A stretch of 64,000 nucleotides of DNA from Paramacrobiotus metropolitanus (taxonomy: Eukaryota > Tardigrada > Eutardigrada > Parachela > Macrobiotidae), in contig NW_026570259.1 in the NCBI RefSeq assembly GCF_019649055.1, positions 930,001 to 994,000 of the forward strand, given 5' to 3'. Made by a program: the position numbers and the translations under genes. Under the pieces are notes generated by a model, which was given only the letters and a program-made list of their open reading frames with translations, was not told the origin of the DNA and made no database searches. Of this stretch, positions 33,548-44,084 are shown piece after piece. Numbering within the stretch: position 1 is the stretch's first letter; each line of letters starts with the position of its first letter.

Positions 33548-35458
33548 CTATTCCGCGGTGGCCATTTTCTCCATCCCGTGGACATTAAGAGCCGAGGGTG
33601 ATTCCGATGGCTTCAGCACCTTTCTTTCCACTGAAACAACCTCTTCTGGTTTATTCACTGCTTTATCCTTCTTTTTTTTCGATTTCAACCAGAATTCCAA
33701 GGACATATATTCGTCAGGCAGTATCAGCACAAGAAATGATATCGCTGTCATGACACTCCCAGCAATCTGAGCAGCATGCAAGCGCACACCGCGAAAGGTC
33801 ACGTCAATCGCTACAAACATGCAACAGAACAATCGATCTCTTGGCGTCAGGTTCGGTTACTTAAGTTAAAAATCTTCGAGCCGAAACAACAGTGCATCAT
33901 ATTATTTTTGTTTCGGATTGATACGTACTCGTATTCGTCGCCAGAATCAAAAGCTCGGATATGGACATGAAAAAGGGATTCGATAACACCAATCCGTAAC
34001 CGGCCGCAATGGAACTAACTGAAAATAACCAATATCCACAAACCAGGTTTTACAAAGTGCGTTTAGCTGTGGAGTACCGGATGACGCTATCCATGCTCCG
34101 AACAGCAAGCCGTAAGGCATGTTATGTGAGTTGAACTTTTCCACATTAAAATAAGACAGCACAATTGGGACAGGCCAGATTACGAGGCAATTAAATATGT
34201 ACATGTTGGTTACAACATAAGACGTTTGTCCGAGATCCAATTCCGAAAATGCTTTCTTAAAGGCAATCTAATGTAAAGAGTCATTCAGTTTATTTTGCAG
34301 TTTAAAAGGAAAAGGTCCTGTTAATTGTACCAGATGTAGCGCATCAAAGAGCGCTGCTGCAAGTACCGCGACGATGCCGATGATAATGAAAGCGTTGATA
34401 CCATTGGCAAAATTACCGTAAACTATAAGACATACTCCACCGAACGCCATGGCTACAAACAGGCTCTGAAACGGACATAGGTTGATACGTTCATCAACTG
34501 TTAACAGATTTGCCAGCTTCTTTACCCACTTTGGTCACCAGACACGCTTGAGCCATACAGCAAGTGGTGAAGAGATAGGCAAAGGCCACTGCAGAACTGG
34601 GAATACGTCAGTAAATTGATCGTGATTTTTCAAAGCTGAAACTGCAAGGTGTAAAGTGGGCTCCACTTTACACCTTGAGCTTTTGCATTTGATAAACCAG
34701 GCCACTGGTGTCTAGGCCCTGATGAAGGTTTTAACGAGCAAAGCAAAGTTTACCAGATTATCGCTGTCGCAACGGATGTCGACAGGTGCGCTAGGCCTAA
34801 TATCCAGCCAATTTGCGTCGCCAGAACGGTCACAGCTGAAGGAACCATGCATGTGCCAAACTGTTTCCACGTGAAACCTCCTGGCCCATAAATGTCGGCG
34901 CAGTGTCTAACAGGCAGAAAGTTCAGAACCAAAGTTAGCTGTAGGTCAACTGCAAGCAAGGATCGATTAAGGATGTCACCTGATGTTTTCTTTAACATCG
35001 GCTTCTCGACCACGGAGCTTTCTTGTAATGCTGCTGATGAGCAAATATACGGGAAATGTGAAGATCCGAAAGGACATTTTAATAAGCAGAAACAGAAATG
35101 GCGCATGGAATTTCAGATCGGGATCGGTAAAGGCGATATTACTGAGCTGAGACGACAGCGTTATGAGGGTCACCACAATCAAAAGCATGGCGCATGCCAG
35201 CAGCCAGTTGCGTCTTCGTGCTCGCCTCTGCAGCAGGGATATCTCTGACGGCGACTGGTCCCCATTGATGCCTTTTGATATCTACTCTGCAGCAATGAAC
35301 TAGTTGATATTCTTTAATGTCGAAAATTAGGAGCTACGGTAAAAAATTACTCGTTCGTCAGCAGCGTACATATCCATGTACACCAATTCCCTGCTGGATA
35401 GGCTTGGTGTAATTGGCTTTCCGCGTCGCTTGCTTGAGTCATCGTCGTCGGTAGCCAT
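33548..35458 (-). CDS. SLC35F-family (thiamine/nucleotide-sugar-like) membrane carrier
   Basis: Exons: 35458-35351, 35281 to about 34980, about 34938-34754, 34596-34526, 34497-34331, 34267-34078, 34018-33929 and 33810-33548. The protein has about ten membrane helices and no signal peptide. Family blocks: LKFHAPFLF and FPVYLLISSI near the first two helices, LAHLSTSVATAIICSAVAF, VDERINLCPFQSLFVAMAFG, FDALHL/IAFKKAFSELDLG, and a last helix TAISFLVLILPDEYMSLEFW. This is the drug/metabolite transporter fold as in SLC35F3/F4, one of which is linked to thiamine uptake; the substrate here is unknown. The C-terminal tail has a KSKKKKDK cluster. The exon 2/3 junction is unresolved, and the intron between exons 4 and 5 is only 28 bp. 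Confidence 0.7.
34645..34677. repeat. Perfect 15-bp hairpin with 3-nt loop
   Basis: CAAGGTGTAAAGTGG (34645-34659), loop GCT, then its exact reverse complement (34663-34677). It lies in an intron of the SLC35F-type gene. Confidence 0.85.
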
Positions 35459-36265
35459 CAAACATGCTCTATTCTTCTATGACGGCTATAAGGAGCGCGG
35501 CCATTAAATATGAGGAAACGAAGAAATACTGCATCATGAGGTCAGCGCATCAAGAGACCCGAAAGCCTCCTTCCTCTATTTTCAGCTTCGCTATATAATG
35601 AGTCATAACTTTACTTAGCAACGACTAAAAGCTGGTTATTAAACAAGGTGTAAGCGCAGTATTTATAATTAATGCGCAAATACCAAAAACTTGGATATTA
35701 TTGCAGTAATAACCGTGACAGTGTAATCGTCGATGCATCATGCATCCATAGTTTCTCCAGCAATGTACGATGTACATGTAAGGTGTACAACAGTACAACA
35801 GTACATGTTAAACAAGTAAGGGGGCATCCATAAATTACGTACGCAGAAAACCACGTTTTTTTCACTAAATTGTGGCAGCAGCGTTTTCATCTTGCGTACA
35901 GTATTTTATTAATACTTACTGAAACGTACAGGGTTGGTGTTAGTTAAAGAATGCATATGCAACAGCAAAAATCTGATATTAAACACTAAATAATGTACTG
36001 GTATACTAGTAACAATACTAGTACCAATACCACTACTGTACGAGTACTATAATTATGATAATGTACCAATGTTAACGTTTTTGCTGGTCGTTATGAACGG
36101 ACACCTTTTGCAGCAGAGAGCTTGGGGACCTCTGGTTCTGTCAAAAGTTACGCAACTTCGGTGACAACAAACCGTTGCCTATCAGTGAATTTTAAAACTA
36201 GCATAGACTCGTTCTCTGCTCGTGATAGGTATAATTTGGTAATCACTTGACGATCAGTTAACTGG
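35459..36265. other. Divergent intergenic region
   Basis: Between the SLC35F gene (leftward) and a coiled-coil gene (rightward). It contains runs of small palindromes built on ACTAGT, GTAC and AGTACT around 35990-36060. No gene recognised. Confidence 0.4.
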
Positions 36266-39200
36266 TTGATGCACCAAGTTTCTGCAATTTTTCATCAAGG
36301 TGCAGAAGATGCGCATGTTGCTACTGCGCATTTACATCACGTTCTACAGCATGCCCATCAGCAGCTAGAACCTCCAAAACAAGCCTCGGCTACACTCCTA
36401 CCCGTAAAGACACTCAGCGAACTCGAATACTATAGCCAGTCTGCCATATTCCATGATTTGCATCCTGTCGAACAAAAGCTTGATCTGACTCTTGCATACG
36501 CTGCTGTTGAGCAAGCATTCGACAAGCGTTTTCTGTCGTACAGCCAAGCAGCAAACCTACGTAACAAAATTTCTGTGCTGCTTGACATCTACGGGCAACG
36601 CTTCAAATTTCAAAAGAATCTCCAGGAATTAGTCACTGGGCAGGTCAGGTACTATCAAGATCATTTTGAAGAGGTGCACGAGGCGGAAAATTTACCATGG
36701 CTAATGAAACAACAGCTTCAAGGGCTTCGTGGCGATGCGCAACGGCTCAACGAAGAACTTATCCGATCGAAAGCACATCTGGAACAACTGGAACAAGAAA
36801 TTCATAGGTAAGGAGGCGACAAGCTCGAGGGTACTGTAGAGCCGCTAGTACGAGAGTACGGAGCTCTTCGTTTTTTGCAGACTGGATAACGAAAAAAAGC
36901 ATCTTAACGATGCCCTGGAGATCATTCCTACGGCGAACGAATACCAGCAGTTTGTGCAGCTCATGAATATCGATCAGGAGAACGCACAGCAACAGCTAGA
37001 CAAATACAAACTGGTCATCAACCGAACAGAGGAGAGCAAAAGAAGCAACGAAGCAGCCATTGTTCGATTGCACGCACGATGTCAAATGGTGAGCGAGGAG
37101 GTGGCCATCAAGCATAAGGAGCTGTCGGTCATCACGAATAAAATTCCGCATATACATAAAGAGTGTGGAGCACTGCAGTCTGAACTTCAGTAAGTTTCCT
37201 AGCGTCACCGACAAAGGCAAGAAAATTTACTTTTCCCAAGAAAACTTGCAAATCTCTTAAGAAAACATACTTTTTCCTGATCCCAGACGGTGTACAGAAG
37301 AACTACACTTGCTCAACGTAGCCAGGCATAAGCTGGAGCACAGTATGAAAACCCTTATCGAAGTCGCTGCGGAGCTTGCTAACGACATTGCGGCAGCTAC
37401 TGCTGAAAAGGTCAGCTTGGAGATATTGACGGAGCATCGGTTGTATGATTTTCATGAACTGCTGAAATCCGTGGAAATGTACGACGCAACAGAAATGCAC
37501 CATCGAGCAGAAAAGTAAATTGTTTATGAGCATGTGTTCGGCTCGGTGTACGTTGTACTCGTAGACCGCCGGTGACATGATCTTGCTAGAGCAGCTCTGG
37601 AGTGCGAACTAGCCAATGTTATTGCCACCTGCAAAACTTTACAAACAAACCGGTTACAAATTCTGCGTGAGCGAGATCATCTTACGCTAAAAAAGGTCAA
37701 TCTGGAAAATGAAATAAGGCGTTTACGGAATGGCAATGCCAACGAACGGGAAAATATGCAGCGACTTGAAAAAAAGGTTGTGAAAAGATGTATTTGAATG
37801 GCAATGGCGCGTCTTTTTAGCGTTCTTGATATCCCTAGTTTGACGAAAAGGAAGAAAGGATAACGGATTACCGAGAGGATCTGAAAACTGTCGAGGGTGA
37901 TGTGTCACAATACGGAGTTCAGACTCAGGCGAAAAAGGAAGCTGTTTCGACCCTGAGGAGGACAAAGCGAGACCGCAAAAGGAGGATGTTCTTTTCGTTT
38001 GTGGAATATAAACAGAAGAGCAAAGAGCTTCGGAAATTAAGAGATGAAAAATATAAGATGGTCTGAGCAACACACTGAAATGTTCGCTTAGTGGTTACCC
38101 CACTTTAAAACAGATTGGTAATTTAACAGGAAGCGCACCAGCGGATCTTTAACAGCGAATGGTCCAAATTGCGGCAAAAGCTTTCATCGCTCAATGAAGA
38201 ATATGAATACAAGCGAGTTTCTCTGAGATTTCTGGAATCAGTTACTCTAGGGAAACGAGACCGGCTGGCTGATCTTCAGGAGCAAGGATTGCAAACTGAA
38301 AAGGAACGTCAGCGTTTCGATGATCTAAGCCGCGTAGTCAAAGGTTTTGTACACCAAAATAAAGATCGGACCATGTACATCGAAGACGAGTTGCGGCAGG
38401 TGGAGCAGACTTACCGCAAAGTTGAACTGTGAGTAATGCGATTTACGGTTAGATATCAAATAAATATGCAGTTGCCGTTTCAACTTTCACCGTACATATT
38501 ACAGGAACCTGGAGAGAATAGCGGTAGAAAGGAAGCGCGAAATGGTCGCCTTACAACAGCTGGAAAAAGCGCATTTTTCGGAGAAACTTGTTCTAAAGGA
38601 GCTAGAGGATAAATATGAAAGGGAATTTACGAAAGTACTGCTGTAAGTGCAATTATGAAACAATAAAGATAAGTGATGTGTATACCGTCTGGATTGACCG
38701 CAGATTACGTCGGGAATTGGATGTAAACTTGTTGCACTGTGAAATGTTTACCGACACGTTTGAAGTTATTTCGGAGCTTCGCGCGTGTGAAGCAGCACTA
38801 TTTATTGATGTGACGACTCAGTTCATGCTTCGGCTGATGGAAAAAAATCAAATTGGTAGGTCCGATTTGCTCCTTTTTTGCTTTCGCTCTAACCATCATT
38901 GCTGTTGTCTGAGGTAGAAAAGCATACACACGAGACGGATTTAAAGCACCGTGCCCTGGATGGATGCATCACATGGCTACAGAAGACTGCCGAAACAGAT
39001 ATCAAATTATTGTACAAGCGTTTGAAGTGGAGAAGTTCCCTTATGGAAATCTGTGTCTCTACCAGAGACAATTTAAACCGAGAGGTTGGTCATGAATGCG
39101 TACCGTTGGACTTGCTTTGGGCCTTAAATCTACTTAATTCCAATTGGTGATCAGCTAGTGGCGACATCATTGCGACGAATGCAGTTAATCAATCGCGTAG

Positions 39201-39768
39201 TGGGTGTACGTGAAAAAGAATTCCTTCAGCAAATCCAGATGAGACTTACTGATGAGGAAGTGCAAGATTTAATCAGGAAGGAAGAACAGGTATGAGTTGT
39301 AACCAAATGGGGACAGCCTTTATTCTCGGTGTAAAGGTAATAACGGTTTAGTTTGTAGTTAGTCGGCTTGCTGGTGAGAATGGACCAAAAGAGCTTTAGC
39401 AGTCATATAAGATGTGCTTTTCTCAATGACATTTGCAAACAAATATCGGAAGGAGTCCAGGAAAAAAGGAGTACATTTGCTGCTGTTCAAAAGGCAACGT
39501 TAGTAAAACGCAATCGGCTCCGAAAAGCAGAAAGGAACAGAAAATTGGCCCTGTTGGATATCGCAGCCGTAAAAACGAAGTAACCTATCACAAGAAAAGT
39601 TGAAAAAGCACTACAAAAACGTTTTACTTCTCCTTAATGCATAATCCTTCGTGATCGTATAGGTTATGCAACGAGCTGGTATTGTCGGAAAATCTTCAAA
39701 GCGTACACAAGCTGGCCATTGAAAAGTATGGAAAGCCTGCATTAGCAATTGAATACCCACATTATTAA
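36266..39768 (+). CDS. 901-residue coiled-coil protein, possibly CCDC146-like
   Basis: Twelve exons, all phase-consistent: 36266-36807, 36881-37189, 37287-37514, 37590-37776, 37839-38060, 38130-38428, 38505-38642, 38704-38855, 38918-39084, 39155-39289, 39359-39579 and 39663-39768. After a His/Gln-rich N-terminus of about 40 residues, the chain is nearly continuous coiled coil with no catalytic or membrane segment. The block AIKHKELSVITNKIPHIHKE resembles the TIP-containing segment of CCDC146, a centriole and flagellum protein, and overall length is close (about 955 in human). That is a weak, by-eye similarity; other axonemal coiled coils remain possible. The start could be 36266 or the next Met codon at 36269. 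Confidence 0.65.
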
Positions 39769-40154
39769 CCTTAAATTATGGGAAAGCTGGCAGCCGAACA
39801 GTAGTTATATGCCGGACATACAGTATTTCTGCGAAAAGCGTTCTAAGTATTTATAATATTTCGTACTGTAAACTACGTACTGTCATTTTTAAGTACTTAT
39901 ACGTTTAACGTTCCGTACTGTAGAATATTATCTACCTTGTGTTCACACGTTTCCCGCTTCAGCGTTTTTTGCAAACTGTGATTGCTGTGGTCTTTGTTCT
40001 GAATACTTGCAGCAATAAGCAATTCTGGAGAAAGTAAGCAGCGATGGAAGTGTCAATGGTAAATAATTATGTGCTGAGACAAACAAACAATGCCGTATAG
40101 GACCGCAACTCAACCTGGATTGCCCAAACCAAAACAAAGTCGAACAGTACACCT
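39769..40154. other. Intergenic, converging gene ends
   Basis: AT-rich spacer between two gene ends. Nothing else recognised. Confidence 0.4.
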
Positions 40155-41505
40155 TCATAGGAACAGAGCACCCGTGCCGTGAAGGTCCAGTAATTCATCT
40201 GTAATGTCCGATGTTTCGCGTTGCAGCGTTCTTTCTGAATGGTGCATGTTCATATTCCGATTGCTACGCCTGTACATATCGGCTGCGCTATTTACACCGG
40301 AAAATCCTGATGTTGTTGGCCGCTGAGTATAGGCAGACCTTCTGACATCTGGCGGATCAGGGCTGCTTTCTTTTGGGCTTCCAGGACGCTGATTGGTAAA
40401 CAGTTTTTCTCGAGCTGATTCTCCCAGTTCGCGGTGCTGACTTACGGATGGAAGGTTGGGCTGACCTTTCGCACGTATCGATGATTGAGGTTGTTGTGAA
40501 AGCTCACTAAACACAATGCCAAGCTCGTCAGCCAGTACCGCTCGGGCGATTTCTTCTTCTTCGGTGCCGGATAGAATAGACTCGGACGTCGTGGCCTGGT
40601 GATAAGAGCTTGGGGTGGCGTTCGGTGTTGATGTTAAAGAGGACAACATGTTAAACACCGAAAGTATGCTTCGAATAAAGAACCCCAAGATGGCAGACAG
40701 CATCTCCCTTAGTTCACCGTAGCGGTCTGCATGCCTGCTAGAATAGCGTGCAATGTTAAGGAAACTTGAGTTGATGAGGTTTTTATGGGGTTCGTTGCGC
40801 CACAGCGTCCACAGCCATTGATCCACATGGCTTGAATAACCGTCAGCTCTCAGCATCTCAATATAATTGGGGAAAACCAAAGAGAGTTCTTGGTTGGCTT
40901 CTTCTCTCTGCACTAAATAAAAGCTTAATTTGTGTTCAAATGTTTTTCGAACAATCGCTGATTGGCAATACAGTTTTCAGGCGGCTGTAACGTACCAGTC
41001 ACGTACAAGAACAATGTAGACCATTCTCGGAGAGTCTATTCCCACCGAAACGCGCTCTCAAAGAAGCTGGATGGCTTCGACGGGCGATCTGTGGATCAGC
41101 GGGACCTAAAAGCTCCCGTAATTTTTGACCAGCTTCCGTTCCAGCAACCAACACAGCTTCAGATGGTCCTTCTAAAAGTGATTCCAGGGTCGCCGCATGC
41201 TCTTCCACGTCTAACGGGGTTCCCTTTGCTTGAGCACGTATAATGGCAAATCGAACAGCTTCGGGTCGATCGAACACATGCTTTTCCCTTGTCACTATTC
41301 GAAGCCCCTCGTTTTTAACCAACTCCACTACGTCGTCTTTCTTGTGTAAACAAAAATTTTTTATCAAAAGTAAGACGAAATCATAAACGCCCATGAGGTC
41401 CATATCCTGTTGGAAAGTGTTCTTAAGTCTGTCGTACGTTGAACGATCAAGATTAAGCAGGCGTAATGTTGCATCGGACACCCCGCCATTGTCCGGCATC
41501 GCCAT
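40155..41505 (-). CDS. NME5-like nucleoside diphosphate kinase domain protein
   Basis: Exons 41505-41007 and 40912-40155 join in phase 1 (418 residues). Residues about 45-190 form an NDK domain: FVLLLIKNF at the first strand (LIKPD in active enzymes), LLGPADPQIARRSHPASLRARFG, then ENGLHCS, and EEANQELSLVFP as the last helix. The catalytic His, its Asn and the SLR arginine are kept; the K-P-D-A nucleotide loop is not. The HPxSLRA...NxLHxS pattern and the following WLW/NEPHKN segment match NME5, a radial-spoke and sperm protein, better than the housekeeping NDKs. The C-terminal 200 residues are Ser/Arg-rich and disordered, where NME5 carries a Dpy-30 motif that I do not see. Catalytic activity is doubtful. 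Confidence 0.7.
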
Positions 41506-41713
41506 ATTGAAGGTAGTTTATGCAATGGCATCATGGAGCCGTTCTGCTCGACTGGTATGCTCTACGACTTCCCTCTTCGTAAAGGCATTGTTGTTAAGGG
41601 AACTTGGGTTGAAGAGGTAAACCGGAAGTTGAATGGTTTCTTGGTTTGCAAAAAAAATTGTTTGAATTTTTTTATTTTAAGCATATTCTAGAATTTGCCG
41701 TATTTCCTACACA

Positions 41714-42412
41714 ATGAACATGGACTATTTGGATTTCGAAGATAACGAGGCGGATCGCTGCGGATTATCAGATATTGAGATTACTATTGTGAACGGCAAC
41801 CCACCTGACTGGTGGACGCGCTCGTCCAATTGGCCACCGCCTAACGGTTCCATGAGCTTAATGACCAGGCTAAGGGTTAATTATAAGAATCTCCCGGAGG
41901 CACTAAAAACCGATTTGCGCAGTGATTATCCAGATTCGAGTAATGGACCAATACTGCGAGTGGGACCACCGTTGCATTTTGGTATAACTGGCGCGTATGC
42001 GGTGGAAAACGATTCCGTACGTTAATGATAGGTAAAGTATGCTTTGGAGAAGTTCATATTAGCAGTCAAATGCCGGTACATACTGTAAACTTTGCGGTCT
42101 TTTACGTTTTTAAAATTTCAGATGTTGTACCGATCCTTTCCCGCCTCAGATATCGAGAGCTGCACTCAATGTCCAGTGGAGAATACTGATCAAGTGGTGA
42201 CCGGTCTCCGCAACCGGATTGTAAACAATATTTTGACCAACAGTCAAAATGAAGTGAACTTTTACGTCAGCTCCGTAAATTCTCAGGTACAAATACCGAA
42301 TCCACAGGACGATCAACAGGATCCGGTTGACGTTACCCCGGCGAAGGAACCGGAGCGACTTTCAGCTAGGTGCGACTGCGAACAGCATTCTGATGGGAAG
42401 AACGGGCAATGA
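41714..42412 (+). CDS. Small acidic protein of unknown function
   Basis: Two exons, 41714-42016 and 42122-42412, joined in phase 0 by a canonical GTACGT...TTTCAG intron, give 197 residues. The first Met codons are 41714 and 41720. The chain is hydrophilic, with PPDWWTRSSNWPPPNG near residue 30, an ESCTQCPVE CxxC pair in exon 2 and a CDCEQH near the end. There is no signal peptide, membrane helix or known domain. Whether the cysteines bind metal is unknown. Part of a lineage-specific family is the simplest guess. Confidence 0.5.
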
Positions 42413-43879
42413 TAACTGAGTGTTGATAAACGATTTTTACACACTAGTGAGGGCTTCAGTTAATGTGGGACTAATGCTGTGATAAAACGGTTTCTTTTAA
42501 AGGCTTTGATTTTTTACAACAAAAAAATAATATTTGTTGGTGCTGAAATTTATGCAAGAAACGATATTAAAAGAGACGAGATTGTTTGAAAGTATGGTAC
42601 TAGTTTACAAAGTACTAGTTTACAAAGTATGGTACTTGTTAGTATGGTATGGTACTTGTTAGCAAAATACAGGAAACAACTTTGGCTCCGCGTTTCTTCT
42701 CGTTCTCGGCCGGCTTGATCAAATGATTTAGATTTTTAATAGCACCCGGCGTCATGGAGTATCGTCGGCTGCACCTGGTAAATGCTCCGCACATGTGAAT
42801 CCGGTGATTAAGTTCCGTCCGAGGTTTTGGGGTAATGTGCAGCCCACATCTCGTTTATCTACATGTTTATTGTATTGTACAAGTACAAATTTCCTGTTCG
42901 ATGCACAGCAAAACGTATGGCGCCGTATAAAAATATAAAAGCTTAAAAAACCAAGCTCGCTAATTGCGAAATATAAAAAGAGAGATCATGGAAAATTAAG
43001 GTACTAGCACACATTTGACAGTGTATGACCCCTATAGACGGCTCAGCAAATCAAATCCTTCAAACGACCAGTTCGAAAGATTTTCCGTCAACATCGCAAA
43101 GCCGTAATATTTATAGCTGCTCCTGTCCGGTGACTGTCCTTTTGAGCTGGATCCAACCTACAATAAATCAGAGAAAGTCTTACCCTACGCCATGAATAGA
43201 TTCCACTTCAAGGCTTGCATTCGGGTTACTCCTCGTCAGTATCAAATAGACTCTTTGTCGAAAATCAAATTACGAGAGTAACAAAAGCAACATGTTACGT
43301 CAAATTTATATATTTAGTAAAAATATTACGTATATGATTTCGGTTATGAGGCGCAAACTAGACAACTAGCGTAACGAATCAATAATACTGGATTAAATAA
43401 GTTCGAAGAGTGACAAGAGACTGTCAGCTATGTAGACTGCACGAATTAATTGACAGCTGTGCTTCTAAAATTGGCGTTTAGATGGTCGGCAAACTATAGT
43501 ATATCTGTCCACTGAGCAGCTGGATCACAAAAGACCGGAAATCATAACACAGGTACGAGCTAATTGCACCGGTAAACATGCAATTTTTTCTTTGAATATC
43601 CATAATTATGCTATACAGTAAATGCGACTATGCTATACTATAGACTATGTTACCCATAAGAGCCATAATTATGCTATACCTCAGGTAACACATGTGATAT
43701 AAAGTGATGTGATTACAAATTTTAAGTAGCAGAATTCAGTTAACTGCACAATTAGTACGTGTTTAATAAAATTTTGAACAAAAGTAAAAATGCGGGGTTG
43801 TTTAATTACAATTTAAATGTGATCTTGTAATCTTAATGTAAGATTTTTTTGCAGAGAAAGTTGTTTAATTTCCTCTGCA
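42413..43879. other. Intergenic, small repeats only
   Basis: Short tandem units of TAGTTTACAAAGTA and TATGGTACTTGTTAG lie at about 42597-42662. A 17-bp direct repeat (CCATAATTATGCTATAC) occurs at 43600-43616 and 43663-43679. No convincing gene. Confidence 0.45.
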
Positions 43880-43969
43880 TCAACCAACGTAGGGAGTATC
43901 ATGGTTAATCATTCTAAGGAGGTTTTGTGTGCGAATGAATTCCCAGCACGAAACGTTACTTACATCAAT

Positions 43970-44068
43970 AACGCTCCGTGCATCAAGGACCATATCCCTT
44001 CCCGCAACTTGACATAAATTTGACAAACTTCCACCGGCGCCAAACTCGGTTGTCAGGAACAGCCACAA
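43970..44068 (-). pseudogene. Protein-kinase-like fragment (hinge region)
   Basis: The frame reads SLWLFLTTEF then GAGGSLSNLCQVAGRDMVL, which resembles the hinge and helix D of STE20-type kinases (LWLVMEFCGAGSVTDL). It is followed by a good donor, GTAAGT at about 43969. I find no flanking kinase exons such as an HRD or DFG motif on this strand, so it is either one exon of an unrecognised gene or a relic. The similarity is short and by eye. Confidence 0.25.
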
Positions 44069-44084
44069 AGAGTTTCTAGTTGGG

